Notes: generated from the letters alone by a model not told the origin. Positions 1 through 10,069 are shown, numbered from the stretch's first letter. The stretch is 64,000 nt of DNA from Variovorax paradoxus B4 (GCF_000463015.1 NC_022234.1:744001-808000), one strand, 5' to 3'. Translations and numbers: made by a program.

Positions 1-146
1 TCCATGCGCTCGTTGGCCTGCCCGTTCAGGTAGCCCAGGAAGCCACGCTCGAAGCTGATGCGCATGGCGACGCCCTGCACGACCAGCACCGCGGCGCAGG
101 CCACCAGCACGGCGAGAAAGAGCTTGGCTGTGATGCCGACTCTCAT
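1..146 (-). CDS. baeS: BaeS-like sensor histidine kinase, N-terminal part only
   Basis: Only the first ~48 codons are in the window; the gene runs off the left edge. The N-terminus has a hydrophobic segment beginning ITAKLFLAVLV, followed by RISFERGFLGYLN. Both resemble the membrane anchor and start of the periplasmic sensor domain of BaeS-type envelope-stress kinases. The gene is divergent from an RND efflux operon with a 163-bp shared upstream region, an arrangement expected for a kinase that controls the pump. The kinase domains cannot be seen, so the family call rests on this short stretch. Confidence 0.7.
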   Translation of the reverse strand, partial: MRVGITAKLFLAVLVACAAVLVVQGVAMRISFERGFLGYLNGQANERM

Positions 147-309
147 GGAACGAGGCGGCCGATGGCGGACAGATGATGCATCCGGGTATTAGCGCCGCAC
201 TGGCCGACTAAATCAAGAATGGACCGGGGCCCGGCTGTGGCATCCATTGTTGCTCCACATTTCTTTCCGAGCATGGCGACCTTCGGATCACACCGACCTC
301 TTCTTCTCC

Positions 310-1524
310 ATGCCCATGACTCGCTTCGACTCCTCCTGTTCGCTCCGGATTCCCGTGTCTGCGGCGGCGCTGGCCATCGTGCTCGCGCTGACCGCCTGTT
401 CGCGACAACAGCCACCGTTCGCGATGCCGCAGGCCGAAGTCACCGCCATCACCGTCAAGCCCGAATCCCTTGCGATCGACAGCGAATTGCCGGGCCGCAC
501 CAGTGCCTACCAGAGCTCCGACGTGCGCCCGCAAGTGGGTGGCATCCTGCGCAAGCGCCTGTTCAGCGAAGGCGCGGACGTGAAAGCCGGCCAGGTTCTC
601 TACGAGATCGATCCCGCAACCTACCAGGCTGCCTACGACACGGCCAGCGGCGACCTGGCGAAAGCCGAGGCATCGGTCATCTCGGCGCGCCCCAAGGCCG
701 AGCGCTACCGCAGCCTGGTGGCACTGGATGCCGTCAGCAAGCAGTCCGGCGACGAGGCCCTGGCGGCCCTGCGCGAGGCGCAGGCTTCCGTGATCGCGGC
801 GAAGGCCTCGCTGCAAAGCGCGAAGATCAACCTGAACTACACGCGGATCGCCGCGCCGATCTCGGGCCGCATCGGCACCTCCACGTCCACACCGGGCGCG
901 CTGGTCACCGCCGACCAGAGCGCGGCGCTGGCAACCATCAACCAGCTCGACCCGATCCTCGTCGACGTGACGCAGTCCAGCGCGCAGCTGCTGCAGCTGC
1001 GCCGGCAGCTGGACGCCGGTGCGCTGAAAGCCGTCGCCGGCAAGGCGCAGGTGCGCATCGTGCTGGAGGACGGCAGCACCTATGCGCATGCCGGCACGCT
1101 GGAGTTCGTCGGCGCTTCGGTCGACAAGACCACGGGCAACGTGCAGCTGCGCGCGATCGTTCCCAACCCCGGGAAGCTCCTGCTGCCGGGCATGTACGTG
1201 AAGGCCGTCCTGTCGATGGCGACCAACGAGCAGGCCCTGCTGATTCCGCAGCAGAGCGTGTCGCGCAATGCCAAGGGTGAGGCCGTCGCGCTGGTGGTCG
1301 GCGAGGACGCGAAGGTGCAGCAGCGCGTGGTGGAGCTCGGCCAGGCGGTGGGCGACCGGTGGTCGGTTCGCTCCGGGCTGAAGGCCGGCGAAAAGGTGGT
1401 GGTCGAGGGCGGCCAGAAGGTGAAGGCCGGCGACAGCGTCAAGGTGGCCGACAGCCGCGCGGCGCAGCAGACAGCGATCCCCCCCAACGCGGCTGCGCCC
1501 TCCGGCAAGCCGCCGGCGAACTGA
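310..1524 (+). CDS. RND efflux periplasmic adaptor (MexA/AcrA type), lipoprotein
   Basis: Membrane fusion protein that links an inner-membrane RND pump to an outer-membrane channel. From ATG 310 the product is 404 aa, a normal length for the family. A lipobox (LALTAC) lies near residue 34, so the mature protein is probably lipid-anchored in the periplasm. The lipoyl/hairpin/beta-barrel order is seen as DVRPQVGG, then an Ala-rich hairpin near residues 110-180, then TRIAAPISGRIG. A second ATG at 316 is equally possible; neither has a strong ribosome-binding site. The stop codon sits inside the ribosome-binding site of the pump gene, so the two are co-transcribed. Confidence 0.93.
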   Translation: MPMTRFDSSCSLRIPVSAAALAIVLALTACSRQQPPFAMPQAEVTAITVKPESLAIDSELPGRTSAYQSSDVRPQVGGILRKRLFSEGADVKAGQVLYEIDPATYQAAYDTASGDLAKAEASVISARPKAERYRSLVALDAVSKQSGDEALAALREAQASVIAAKASLQSAKINLNYTRIAAPISGRIGTSTSTPGALVTADQSAALATINQLDPILVDVTQSSAQLLQLRRQLDAGALKAVAGKAQVRIVLEDGSTYAHAGTLEFVGASVDKTTGNVQLRAIVPNPGKLLLPGMYVKAVLSMATNEQALLIPQQSVSRNAKGEAVALVVGEDAKVQQRVVELGQAVGDRWSVRSGLKAGEKVVVEGGQKVKAGDSVKVADSRAAQQTAIPPNAAAPSGKPPAN

Positions 1525-1535
1525 GGAGAACGACC

Positions 1536-4500
1536 ATGGCTCGCTTCTTCATCGACCGTCCCATCTTTGCGTGGGTGATCGCCATCGTCATCACCCTGGC
1601 CGGCGCCATCTCGATCTTCAATCTGTCGCTGGAGCAGTACCCCGACATCGCGCCGCCGACGATCTCCGTCAATGCGACCTACACGGGCGCTTCGGCCGAA
1701 ACGGTGCAGAACTCGGTCACGCAGATCATCGAGCAGCAGATGACCGGCCTGGACAATCTGCTGTACATGTCTTCGAGCAGCAGCTCGGCGGGCACCGCCT
1801 CCCTGACGCTGACCTTCAAGTCGGGAACCGATGCGGACACGGCGCAGGTCCAGGTGCAGAACAAGGTCGCGCAGGCGGAGTCCATGCTGCCAGAAGCGGT
1901 GAAGAGCCAGGGCGTGACGGTGAGGAAGTCCGGCAGCGGCAGCATGTTCATGGTGCTGGCGTTCACCTCGGAAGACGGCAGCATGAGCGCCACCGACATT
2001 GCCGACTACATGGTGTCCACGCTGAAGGATCCCATCAGCCGCGTCAACGGCGTCGGCAATGCCAACGTCTTCGGCTCCCAGTACTCGATGCGCATCTGGC
2101 TGGATCCGGAAAAGCTGCACGCCTACGCGCTGATGCCCTCGGACATCACGAGCGCCATCTCCGCGCAGAACGCGGACGTCTCGTCCGGGGCGCTCGGCGA
2201 CCTCCCGGCGGTCGACGGCCAGCAGCTCAATGCCACGGTCACGTCGCGCAGCAAGCTCAAGAGCGTCGACCAGTTCGAAGCGATCGTGCTCAAGTCCGAT
2301 ACGAGCGGCGCCACCGTCTACCTGCGCGACGTGGCGCGCGTGGAGCTCGGCTCGGAGAACTATTCGTCCGCCGCCAAGTTCAACGGCAAACCGGCGGCAG
2401 GCATGGGCCTGCAGCTGGCCACGGGCGCCAATGCGCTGAACGTGGCCAAGGCGGTCGAAGCCAGGCTGGGCGAGCTTCAGCCGTATTTCCCCGCCGGCCT
2501 GCGCTACAAGGTGGCCTACGACACCACGCCCTTCGTGCGCATCTCGATCCAGGAAGTCGTCCAGACCCTGCTCGAGGCCATCGTGCTCGTGGTGCTGATC
2601 ATGTATCTGTTCCTGCAGAACTGGCGCGCGACGCTGGTGCCGGTCATTGCCGTGCCGGTGGTGCTGATGGGCACCTTCGGCGTGCTGTCGCTGCTCGGAT
2701 ATTCGATCAACACGCTGACCATGTTCGGCATGGTGCTGGCCATCGGCCTCCTGGTGGACGATGCCATCGTCGTGGTGGAGAACGTCGAGCGGATGATGTC
2801 CGAGGAAGGGCTGTCGCCGCGGGAGGCCACGCGCAAGTCGATGGGGCAGATCACCGGCGCGCTGGTGGGCATTGCACTGGTGCTGACCGCGGTGTTCGTG
2901 CCGATGGCCTTCTTCGGCGGCGCAACGGGGAAGATCTATCGCCAGTTCTCGGTCACCATCGCGGCGTCGATGATCCTTTCGGTGATTGTCGCGCTGACCC
3001 TGAGCCCGGCACTGTGCGCCACGCTGCTCAAGCCCGTCGAGAAGGGCGGCCATGCGTCCGATCGCGGGCCGCTGGGCCGCTTCTTCGCGTGGTTCAACAA
3101 CCGCTTCGATCGCGGGGCCGAGCGCTACCGGCACGGCGTGTCGCAGGTGCTGGGGCGCCGCAAGCTCGGCGGCCTCGCCTACCTTGTCGCGGTCGCCGTG
3201 ATGGGACTGTTGTTCTGGCTCTTGCCTACTTCCTTCCTGCCGGAGGAAGACCAGGGCATGCTGATGGTGATGTACAGCGCACCGCCCGGTGCCACGCAGC
3301 AGCGCACGCTGCAGTCGATGGACAAGGTGACGGAGTTCGTGCTCCAGCAGCCGGAGGTCGAGGGCATCTTCGCGGTGGCCGGCTTCAGCTTCGCGGGCAG
3401 CAGCCAGAACGCCGGCATGGGCTTCATCAAGCTCAAGGACTGGAGCCAGCGCAGCGCCTCCGCGCAGCAGGTTGCCATGCGGATCACGGGGGCGATGATG
3501 GGGTCCATGCGCGATGCGCAGGTCTTTGCCATGACACCGCCGGCGATCAGCAGCCTGGGCACGAGTTCCGGCTTCACGCTGCAGTTGCAGGATCTGGCGG
3601 GCCGCGGCCACGAGGCCCTGGCCGAGTCCCGCCGCGAGCTCCTCGCGCGAGCCGCCAGCAACCCGAAGCTCAGCGCCGTGCGCTACAACAGCCTGGAAGA
3701 CGCGACCACCTTCCAGGTCTCGATGGACGACCGGAAGGCCGGTGCATTCGGCCTTTCCGCATCCGACATCAACAGCACGCTGTCGACCATCATGGGCGGC
3801 AGCTACGTCAACGATTTTCTCAATGGCGGCCGCGTGAAGAAGGTCTATGTGCAGGGCGAGGCATCCGCACGCATGCTGCCGCAGGACATCGAGCGATGGC
3901 ACGTGCGCAACGCCAGCGGCGACATGGTGTCGTTCTCGAGCTTCTCGAGCTTCTCGAGCAGCCGGTGGGGCGTTGCGCCGCAGGTGCTGCGGCGCTTCAA
4001 CGGCGCCGAGTCGATGGAAATCACCGGCAGCGCCGCAAGCGGCGTGAGCTCCGGCGAAGCCATGGCGGAGATCGCCAGCCTGGTCAAGCAGCTTCCGGGC
4101 GGCTTCGGCTCTTCGTGGTCGGACATGTCCTATCAGGAGCAGGCCGCCGGATCCCAGACCTGGCTGCTCTATGCCGCGTCGCTGGTGTTCGTGTTCCTCT
4201 GCCTGGCTGCGCTGTACGAAAGCTGGTCCATCCCGATCTCGGTGATGCTCGCGGTGCCGGTGGGCATCGTCGGCGCATTGCTGGCGACCTGGCTGCGCGG
4301 GCTCTCGAACGACATCTACTTTCAGGTCGGCCTGCTGGCCACCATGGGGCTGGCTGCAAAGAACGGCATCCTGATCGTCGAGTTCGCGAAGGAACTGGAA
4401 GCCAAGGGCGTCTCCCTGGTGGAGGCCACCCTGCAGGCGGCGCGCCTGCGGCTGCGCCCGATCCTGATGACCTCGCTGGCCTTCATGCTCGGCGTGCTGC

Positions 4501-4685
4501 CGATGGTGATCGGCAGCGGCGCCGGCTCGGGCGGGCGCCATTCGCTGGGCACCGGCGTGCTCGGCGGCACGCTGTTTTCCACCGCCTTCGGCATCTTCTT
4601 CGTCCCGCTGTTCTACGTGGCCGTGCGTTCGCTCTTCCCGGGGCGCCGCGATGCCGCGGCACGTGCCCAGGAGGTGGAAGCATGA
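1536..4685 (+). CDS. RND multidrug efflux pump, inner-membrane permease (AcrB/MexB family)
   Basis: Proton-driven drug exporter of the HAE1 family, 1049 aa, full length. It starts with the family signature MARFFIDRPIFAWV and has GLLVDDAIVVVENVER in TM4, the proton-relay region with paired Asp. The second half ends with AAKNGILIVEFAKE and the TM11-12 block. GAGG precedes ATG 1536 at good spacing. The 3' end overlaps the outer-membrane factor gene by ATGA. A 9-bp in-frame triplication lies in the second docking region (3933-3959). The substrate cannot be predicted from sequence. Confidence 0.95.
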   Translation: MARFFIDRPIFAWVIAIVITLAGAISIFNLSLEQYPDIAPPTISVNATYTGASAETVQNSVTQIIEQQMTGLDNLLYMSSSSSSAGTASLTLTFKSGTDADTAQVQVQNKVAQAESMLPEAVKSQGVTVRKSGSGSMFMVLAFTSEDGSMSATDIADYMVSTLKDPISRVNGVGNANVFGSQYSMRIWLDPEKLHAYALMPSDITSAISAQNADVSSGALGDLPAVDGQQLNATVTSRSKLKSVDQFEAIVLKSDTSGATVYLRDVARVELGSENYSSAAKFNGKPAAGMGLQLATGANALNVAKAVEARLGELQPYFPAGLRYKVAYDTTPFVRISIQEVVQTLLEAIVLVVLIMYLFLQNWRATLVPVIAVPVVLMGTFGVLSLLGYSINTLTMFGMVLAIGLLVDDAIVVVENVERMMSEEGLSPREATRKSMGQITGALVGIALVLTAVFVPMAFFGGATGKIYRQFSVTIAASMILSVIVALTLSPALCATLLKPVEKGGHASDRGPLGRFFAWFNNRFDRGAERYRHGVSQVLGRRKLGGLAYLVAVAVMGLLFWLLPTSFLPEEDQGMLMVMYSAPPGATQQRTLQSMDKVTEFVLQQPEVEGIFAVAGFSFAGSSQNAGMGFIKLKDWSQRSASAQQVAMRITGAMMGSMRDAQVFAMTPPAISSLGTSSGFTLQLQDLAGRGHEALAESRRELLARAASNPKLSAVRYNSLEDATTFQVSMDDRKAGAFGLSASDINSTLSTIMGGSYVNDFLNGGRVKKVYVQGEASARMLPQDIERWHVRNASGDMVSFSSFSSFSSSRWGVAPQVLRRFNGAESMEITGSAASGVSSGEAMAEIASLVKQLPGGFGSSWSDMSYQEQAAGSQTWLLYAASLVFVFLCLAALYESWSIPISVMLAVPVGIVGALLATWLRGLSNDIYFQVGLLATMGLAAKNGILIVEFAKELEAKGVSLVEATLQAARLRLRPILMTSLAFMLGVLPMVIGSGAGSGGRHSLGTGVLGGTLFSTAFGIFFVPLFYVAVRSLFPGRRDAAARAQEVEA
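3933..3959 (+). repeat. Three tandem copies of a 9-bp unit inside the RND pump gene
   Basis: TTCTCGAGC occurs three times head to tail, encoding repeated Phe-Ser-Ser. AcrB relatives usually have a single PFSAFSS-like stretch here, so about three residues look inserted. The array is in frame and keeps the pump open. Confidence 0.8.
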
Positions 4686-6145
4686 AGCACCTCGCCCTGC
4701 CCTCCCTGCTGGCGACCGCGCTGCTGCTCGGTGGTTGCATCAGCATGGCACCCGACTACCGGCAGCCCGAGGCCCCCGTGGCCACGCAATGGCGCGACGC
4801 ACCGGCCGCACAAGTGGCCACCGCCGACGCGGCCACCGCGAACACGCCGGTCGCCGAGACTCCCTGGCAAGACTTCTTCCAGGACGAGCGCCTGCGCCGG
4901 GTGATCGCATTGGCGCTGGAAAACAACCGTGACCTGCGTATTGCCATGCTCCACATCGAGAAGGCGCGCGCGCAGTACCGCATCCAGCGGGCGGACCTGT
5001 TTCCCGCGATCACCGCCGGTGGCAGCCAGAGCGCCAGCCGGACGCCGTCGTCGGTCAGTTCGAGCACAAGCACGAGCTCCAGCAGCAGCTCGGCCAGCGC
5101 GGTCGTCAGCCGCCAGCACAGTGCCGACGTCGGGTTCAGCAGCTACGAGCTCGACCTGTTCGGGCGCATCCGCAGCCTGACGGACGAGGCCCTGCAGACC
5201 TTCCTGGCCACTGCGGAAACCCAGCGGAGCACGCGCCTGAGCCTGGTGGCGGAAGTGGCGGGCGACTGGCTGACGCTGGCGGCGGACCGGCAGCGGCTCG
5301 CCCTGGCGCGCCAGACCCTGGAGAGCCAGCGCGAATCGCTGCGGCTGACCGAGCACCTGCACGCGCAGGGCACGGCGTCCGGCCTGGACCTGGCGCAGAT
5401 CCAGTCCAGTGTGGAAAGTGCCAGGGCCGATGTCGCCAGCTACGCCGCGCAGGTGCAGCAGGACCGCAACGCCCTGGAGCTGATCGTCGGCGCGGCGGTA
5501 CCCGAAGAGATGCTGCCGCCGGAAGAAGCCCTGAAGGCATCCGTGCTGCTGGCGCAGATCCCCGCCGACATGTCCTCCTCGGTGCTGCTGCAGCGCCCCG
5601 ACGTGCTGTCCGCGGAGCGCTCGCTGAAGGCCGCCAACGCGGACATCGGTGCGGCCCGCGCGGCGTTCTTTCCGACCATCTCGCTGACGGCATCGACCGG
5701 CTTCAGCAGCAGCCAGCTCGCGGGCCTGTTCGGCAGCGGCAACCGCAGCTGGTCGTTCGCGCCCAGCATCAGTGTGCCGATCTTCAATGCCGGCAGCCTG
5801 CGCGCTTCGCTCAAGGTGTCGGAGGTCGAACGCGACGTCGCGGTGGCCACCTACGAGAAGACCATCCAGACGGCATTCAAGGAGACAGCCGATGCCCTGG
5901 CCGTTCGCGCCACGCTGCAGGAACGCCTGGATGCGCAGCAGGCACTGGTGGAGGCGACGGCGCGCAGCTACAGGCTGTCCACGGCGCGCTATCGCAGTGG
6001 CGTCGACAGCTACCTCGACGCGCTGGATTCGCAGCGAAGCCTCTATACGGCGCAGCAGAACCTGATCTCGCTTCGGCTCACGGAGAGCAGCAATCGTGTC
6101 ACGCTCTACAAGGTCCTTGGAGGCCTTGCAGACGGGAGAAGCTGA
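4682..6145 (+). CDS. Outer-membrane efflux channel lipoprotein (NodT/OprM family)
   Basis: Third member of the tripartite pump, 487 aa, forming the outer-membrane/periplasmic channel. It has a signal peptide with lipobox LLGGC (Cys ~19), followed by the family opening APDYRQPEAP. The two repeated helical halves include SYELDLFGRIRSL and RPDVLSAERSLKAANADIGAARAAFFP, the latter quoted here only to show both halves are present. The ATG overlaps the pump stop (ATGA). A Ser/Thr-rich low-complexity insert lies at residues ~118-142, probably a loop. With the two upstream genes it makes a complete efflux operon. Confidence 0.94.
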   Translation: MKHLALPSLLATALLLGGCISMAPDYRQPEAPVATQWRDAPAAQVATADAATANTPVAETPWQDFFQDERLRRVIALALENNRDLRIAMLHIEKARAQYRIQRADLFPAITAGGSQSASRTPSSVSSSTSTSSSSSSASAVVSRQHSADVGFSSYELDLFGRIRSLTDEALQTFLATAETQRSTRLSLVAEVAGDWLTLAADRQRLALARQTLESQRESLRLTEHLHAQGTASGLDLAQIQSSVESARADVASYAAQVQQDRNALELIVGAAVPEEMLPPEEALKASVLLAQIPADMSSSVLLQRPDVLSAERSLKAANADIGAARAAFFPTISLTASTGFSSSQLAGLFGSGNRSWSFAPSISVPIFNAGSLRASLKVSEVERDVAVATYEKTIQTAFKETADALAVRATLQERLDAQQALVEATARSYRLSTARYRSGVDSYLDALDSQRSLYTAQQNLISLRLTESSNRVTLYKVLGGLADGRS

Positions 6146-6194
6146 ATGATCGAGGCGATCAGGAATCGCGGGTCTTCGGGGGGCGGCCCGAAGC

Positions 6195-6470
6195 TCACAT
6201 CAATCGCAGTCCCCGCGCGAACCGCATCGAGGTCTTCACGAACTTGGGCGCATCGCTCATCTTTGCGATTTCGGCGAGACCCTCCTCGGTGATGCGCTTC
6301 ACCGTCGCTATGCGCGACGCAGCATCCGGGCCGGTCGGCCTCACGGGTGCGAAATCGGCCTCGATCAAACCCGTGGCCACGAGCACCGAGACGAGACGGA
6401 CTTCCTCCGCAAGGGCGACTCGGACAGGCAGCGGGATGTGCTGCAGCCTCAGCAGGAACAAGAGCGGCAT
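6195..6470 (-). CDS. Hypothetical protein, 91 aa
   Basis: Not recognised. The product is a mixed alpha-rich 91-residue protein without a signal peptide, with many Glu/Lys/Arg residues in the C-terminal half. Third-position G+C looks like that of neighbouring genes. It lies on the opposite strand after the efflux operon and is followed upstream by another small gene of the same orientation, so the two may form a short unit. No motif suggests a function. Confidence 0.45.
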   Translation of the reverse strand: MPLLFLLRLQHIPLPVRVALAEEVRLVSVLVATGLIEADFAPVRPTGPDAASRIATVKRITEEGLAEIAKMSDAPKFVKTSMRFARGLRLM

Positions 6471-6587
6471 TCAATCCTCCGATTGCCGGCGCTTGTTCAA
6501 TCCAAAAATGCCGGCTTTTTTGGTCTGAGGAATGTAGCCGTATGTACTTCTTGTTGCACCTGGCCACTCGGCATAGCTCGCGCGAGC

Positions 6588-6794
6588 CTACCTGGGCATC
6601 ACGATGTCGCGCCTCAAGCTCCAGATGCAGGCCCCAAGGCGAAGCAGCTCCTCGACCCTGCGGTCGTAGAACGCGCTTTCCGCATCCTCCTGGGCGATGA
6701 GTGTGGCGATGTGGTCGAGGGCATCGGCGGGCGTAAAGCCGAGGCCGGTGCGCGCCATTTCGATCACGGTCACCAGCGCCTTTGTCTTCTCCAT
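6588..6794 (-). CDS. Hypothetical protein, 68 aa
   Basis: Not recognised. From ATG 6794 the product begins MEKTKALVTVIEMA and is predicted helical. An upstream in-frame ATG at 6842 would add 16 residues, but those bases form one arm of a 9-bp inverted repeat, so I prefer the downstream start. Same orientation as the 91-aa gene that follows. Confidence 0.45.
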   Translation of the reverse strand: MEKTKALVTVIEMARTGLGFTPADALDHIATLIAQEDAESAFYDRRVEELLRLGACIWSLRRDIVMPR

Positions 6795-6809
6795 GGTGGG
6801 ATGATGCCC

Positions 6810-6842
6810 ATGAAACCCGGCAAGAACAATACAGGGTTTCAT
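6810..6842. promoter_or_regulatory. 9-bp perfect inverted repeat upstream of the 68-aa gene
   Basis: ATGAAACCC and GGGTTTCAT are separated by 15 bases. The repeat lies just upstream of the small gene starting at 6794 and next to an AT-rich stretch that could hold a -10 element. It may be an operator or a leader hairpin; there is no T-tract, so a terminator is unlikely. Confidence 0.4.
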
Positions 6843-6896
6843 TTTAATGATTATTTCTTATAACCAGTTGCATCCGCGGGGCGACGAAGCGAACGT

Positions 6897-7739
6897 TCAG
6901 GGCAGGAGTTCGAACTTGAGATCGGCCAGCGGCATGACCTTTTCTTCGCGCACCATCTTGTATTCGGTGTTCGGGCCGAGCCACTTTGCCCAGATCCTGT
7001 CGAGTTCGCCCGACTTCTCCAGCGCGTAGAGCGCGCCGTTCACCTTGGCCAGCAGTGCCGGCTCGTCCTTCTTCATGCCGACGCCGATGGGCTGCAGCAC
7101 CATGGGCTCCTTGATCATTTTGAGCGCCACGCCCTCGGTCTTCGATTGGTTGACCAGCTTGGTGATGGTCATCGTGTTCGCCACCATGCCGACCGACTTG
7201 TTCTGCTGCACCGCCATGAAGGCCGATCCCGTGTCCTGGAAGGTCACCGGCTCCGAGCCGTTCATCTTGATCGACAGCTCCGAGGTCGAGCCTTTGGTCG
7301 AGCTCAGGCGCTTGCCCTTGAAGTCGGCCTTGGCGGTCCCGGGGTCGGAGGCTTTCACCGCCAGCATTTCCTTGGCCACGTAGTACGGGTCGCTGAACTG
7401 GATCTGCTCGCCGCGGCTCTTGGTGTACGCGAGGTTGGCGACGGTCACGTCGACGCGCCCGAGCTTGACCTCGGGCACGCGCGCCTCCACCGACAGCGGC
7501 GTGACCTTGGCCGCGAGGCCGAGTTCCTTGGCCAGCGCATGGCACAGGTCGACATCGTGGCCCACCATCTCGCGCGTCTTCGGATCGGGGGCGGCGAACG
7601 GCGGCACGTCGGCGAAGGTGCCGCAGCGCAGTTCCTTGCGCTGGCTGATGTCGCTCCATTGGTCGGCTTGCGCCAGGAAAGGCGCGGCGCAGAGGCAGGC
7701 GCCGATGGCGGCAAGACGGAAAGTGGTTCTGTTCGACAT
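6897..7739 (-). CDS. Polar amino-acid ABC transporter, periplasmic binding protein
   Basis: Family 3 solute-binding protein, 280 aa, with a signal peptide cleaved after FLAQA. The mature part has the expected order: LRCGTFADVPPF, DVDLCHALAKELG, VDVTVANLAYTKSR, then FSDPYY near residue 120. AGGAG precedes ATG 7739. It is the last gene of an operon SDR-permease-permease-ATPase-binding protein. The ligand is probably an amino acid or a related small nitrogen compound; a lactam such as 5-oxoproline is possible given the neighbouring pxp genes, but this is inference. Confidence 0.92.
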   Translation of the reverse strand: MSNRTTFRLAAIGACLCAAPFLAQADQWSDISQRKELRCGTFADVPPFAAPDPKTREMVGHDVDLCHALAKELGLAAKVTPLSVEARVPEVKLGRVDVTVANLAYTKSRGEQIQFSDPYYVAKEMLAVKASDPGTAKADFKGKRLSSTKGSTSELSIKMNGSEPVTFQDTGSAFMAVQQNKSVGMVANTMTITKLVNQSKTEGVALKMIKEPMVLQPIGVGMKKDEPALLAKVNGALYALEKSGELDRIWAKWLGPNTEYKMVREEKVMPLADLKFELLP

Positions 7740-7783
7740 GCTGGACTCCTGAAGAAATTCGAAGGAAATGAAGAAAACGAAGC

Positions 7784-8554
7784 TCAGTGCGCGCGCAAAT
7801 CCGACAGGAAGCGCTGCGCGCGCGGATGCTGCGGACTGCTGAAAAAGGTCTCGGGGTCGGCCTTCTCGAGAATGCGGCCGGCGTCCATGAACCAGACGCG
7901 GTCGGCCACCTCGCGGGCGAAGTTCATCTCGTGCGTGACGCACATCATGGTCATGCCGTCGCTGGCGAGGCTGCGCATCACCGACAGCACCTCGCCCACC
8001 ATCTCGGGGTCGAGCGCGCTGGTGGGCTCGTCGAACAGCATTGCGGGCGGCTCCATGGCGAGCGCGCGGGCAATGGCCACGCGCTGCTGCTGCCCGCCCG
8101 AGAGCTGGGCCGGGTAGGCGCCGGCCTTGTTCGACAGGCCCACGCGCTCGAGCAGCTGCGCCGCCCTCGCCTTCGCGTCGGTCCGCTTCACGCCCAGCAC
8201 CCGCACGGGCGACAGCATGATGTTCTCCAGCACCGAGAGATGCGGAAACAGGTTGAAGCTCTGGAACACGAAACCGATGCGGCTGCGCAGCTTGTTGAGT
8301 GCCGCGCTGCTCATGGGCGCGTGAATGTCGTGGCCGTCGAACAGCAGCTGCCCCGACTTCACTTCCTCCAGCCGGTTGACGGTGCGGATCAGCGTGGACT
8401 TGCCGGAGCCCGAAGGCCCGCAGACCACCACCACTTCGCCCTTCTTCACCTCGGCGTTGACGTCGGCGAGCGCCTGGTAGTCGCCATACCACTTGTTGAT
8501 GTTGGAGAACAGGATCATGGTGTCATCCCCTGCGGGGTGCAAAACGGGGTTCAT
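7784..8554 (-). CDS. Amino-acid ABC transporter ATP-binding protein (GlnQ/HisP type)
   Basis: ATPase that powers the importer. Walker A is GPSGSGKST, the ABC signature LSGGQQQR, Walker [13 protein letters not shown] and the H-loop CVTHEM, all intact. The 256-aa form from 8554 has a good AAGGAG site. ATG 8518 ([12 protein letters not shown]) matches the usual start of relatives but has a weaker site, so the first 12 residues are uncertain. The gene lies between the two permeases and the binding protein of the same operon. Confidence 0.95.
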   Translation of the reverse strand: MNPVLHPAGDDTMILFSNINKWYGDYQALADVNAEVKKGEVVVVCGPSGSGKSTLIRTVNRLEEVKSGQLLFDGHDIHAPMSSAALNKLRSRIGFVFQSFNLFPHLSVLENIMLSPVRVLGVKRTDAKARAAQLLERVGLSNKAGAYPAQLSGGQQQRVAIARALAMEPPAMLFDEPTSALDPEMVGEVLSVMRSLASDGMTMMCVTHEMNFAREVADRVWFMDAGRILEKADPETFFSSPQHPRAQRFLSDLRAH

Positions 8555-8599
8555 GGGTCTGTCTCCTTGTTTTCCTGCGGGTGGCCGTCTTGCGCGGCC

Positions 8600-9358
8600 T
8601 CACGGATTCACCACCACCGGCGGGGGCAGCGAAACACCGTCTTCGGATGTCTTCACAGAGGCGGAGCCGAGCCGCTTGTGGGCCACGCGCCGCTCCAGCC
8701 ACTGCGCCAGCTGCGTCAGGCTGAAGCAGACGGCGTAGTACGTCATGGCCAGGATGAAGAACACCTGGAACGGCTTGGTCAGCAGCTGGTTGTTGATCTG
8801 GCTGGCCGCGAAGGTCAGCTCCTGCACGTTGATCACGTAGCCCAGCGTGGTCTCCTTGATGGTGGAGATGAATTGGCTCAGCATGCTCGGCAGCATGTTG
8901 AAGAGCGCCTGCGGCAGGATCACGAACCACATCGTGCCGAGGTGGCTGTGGCCGAGCGCGCGCGCCGCCTCGGTCTGGCCTTTGGGCAGGGCCTGGATGC
9001 CGGCGCGCACCACCTCCGACAGGTAGGCGCCTTCGTAGATCACCAGCGTGCACAGCATGGTGGTGAAGCCCGACACGTCCCGCCCGATCAGGATCGGCAC
9101 CAGGAAGTAGACCCACAGGATCACCATCAGCAGCGGCACGCCGCGCACCACGTAGACCAGCACCGTGGCGGGCCAGCGCAGCAGCCGCCAGGGCGACAGC
9201 CGCGCCAGCGCCAGCAGCACCGACAGCGGAAACGCCAGCACGATGCCCAGCACCGACAGGATCAGCGTGGCGACGATGCCGCCGAGCGGCCCGCTGGGGT
9301 ACTGGCCGACGAGCAGCAGCAGCCAGTTGTCGCGAAGGATTTCGTAGACGCTGAACAT
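8600..9358 (-). CDS. Amino-acid ABC transporter permease (HisMQ family), 1
   Basis: Inner-membrane subunit, 252 aa, with about five membrane segments and the EAA loop seen as [18 protein letters not shown] (residues ~120-137). A further signature, [11 protein letters not shown], follows. Ten bases separate it from the upstream permease gene. The pair of different permeases implies a heterodimeric channel of the polar amino-acid uptake type. Confidence 0.94.
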   Translation of the reverse strand: MFSVYEILRDNWLLLLVGQYPSGPLGGIVATLILSVLGIVLAFPLSVLLALARLSPWRLLRWPATVLVYVVRGVPLLMVILWVYFLVPILIGRDVSGFTTMLCTLVIYEGAYLSEVVRAGIQALPKGQTEAARALGHSHLGTMWFVILPQALFNMLPSMLSQFISTIKETTLGYVINVQELTFAASQINNQLLTKPFQVFFILAMTYYAVCFSLTQLAQWLERRVAHKRLGSASVKTSEDGVSLPPPVVVNP

Positions 9359-9367
9359 GGCTTCTTC

Positions 9368-10069
9368 TTACCTCGCTCCGACGATGCGGTAGCGCCGCGA
9401 CAGCCAGCCGCCCACGGCCATGATGAGCAGCGAGCACACGAGATACAGCACCGTCGCCATGCTGTAGGCCTCGAAGGTGCGAAAGCTCCGGCTCTCGATC
9501 TCCTTCACCGCATGGGTCAGCTCGGCCACGCCGATGGCCATGGCCAGGCTGCTGTTCTTGAACAGCGACACGCTGTGGTTCACCAGTGCCGGCACCGCGT
9601 TGCGGATGGCCTGCGGCAGCATGACGTGGCGCATCGAGCCGATGTAGCCATGGCCGAGCGCGCGCGCGGCCTCGGCCTGGCCGGCCGGGATGGAGCGAAG
9701 GCCCGAGCGCATGTCCTCGCTGAAGTAGGCGGCCTGGCAGAGCCCGAGCGCGACGATCGAGAGAATCGTCTCGGCGTTGTGCGCCGACAGCCAGCCCTGC
9801 AGTGCATCGGGCAGCAGGCTGAAGATGCCGAAGTACCAGAGCATGAGCTGCACCAGCGTCGGCACGTTGCGGTGGTAGGAGACATAGCCGGCCACCACGC
9901 GTTCGGCCAGTCGGCTCGGGGTGAGGCGCACGACCAGCAGCACGACCGCCATGGCCATCGCGAGCAGCCAGGAACCGGCCGCGATCTTCAGCGTCTCCTG
10001 CAGGCCGTGCCAGAGCATCGCACCGAACTCCGGCTTCAGCAGGATCGCCAGCAGGTCGAAGTCCTTCAT
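9368..10069 (-). CDS. Amino-acid ABC transporter permease (HisMQ family), 2
   Basis: Second permease, 233 aa. The EAA loop is [18 protein letters not shown] followed by [14 protein letters not shown]. It lies 39 bp downstream of the SDR gene and partners the next permease. Confidence 0.94.
   Translation of the reverse strand: MKDFDLLAILLKPEFGAMLWHGLQETLKIAAGSWLLAMAMAVVLLVVRLTPSRLAERVVAGYVSYHRNVPTLVQLMLWYFGIFSLLPDALQGWLSAHNAETILSIVALGLCQAAYFSEDMRSGLRSIPAGQAEAARALGHGYIGSMRHVMLPQAIRNAVPALVNHSVSLFKNSSLAMAIGVAELTHAVKEIESRSFRTFEAYSMATVLYLVCSLLIMAVGGWLSRRYRIVGAR

Noticed and set aside
1080..4541. A 1153-codon open frame on the minus strand opposite the RND pump
   Set aside because: It is a His/Arg/Gln-rich antisense shadow of a clear AcrB-family gene; high G+C opens such frames throughout this window (also opposite accC, TpsA and the MoCo subunit).
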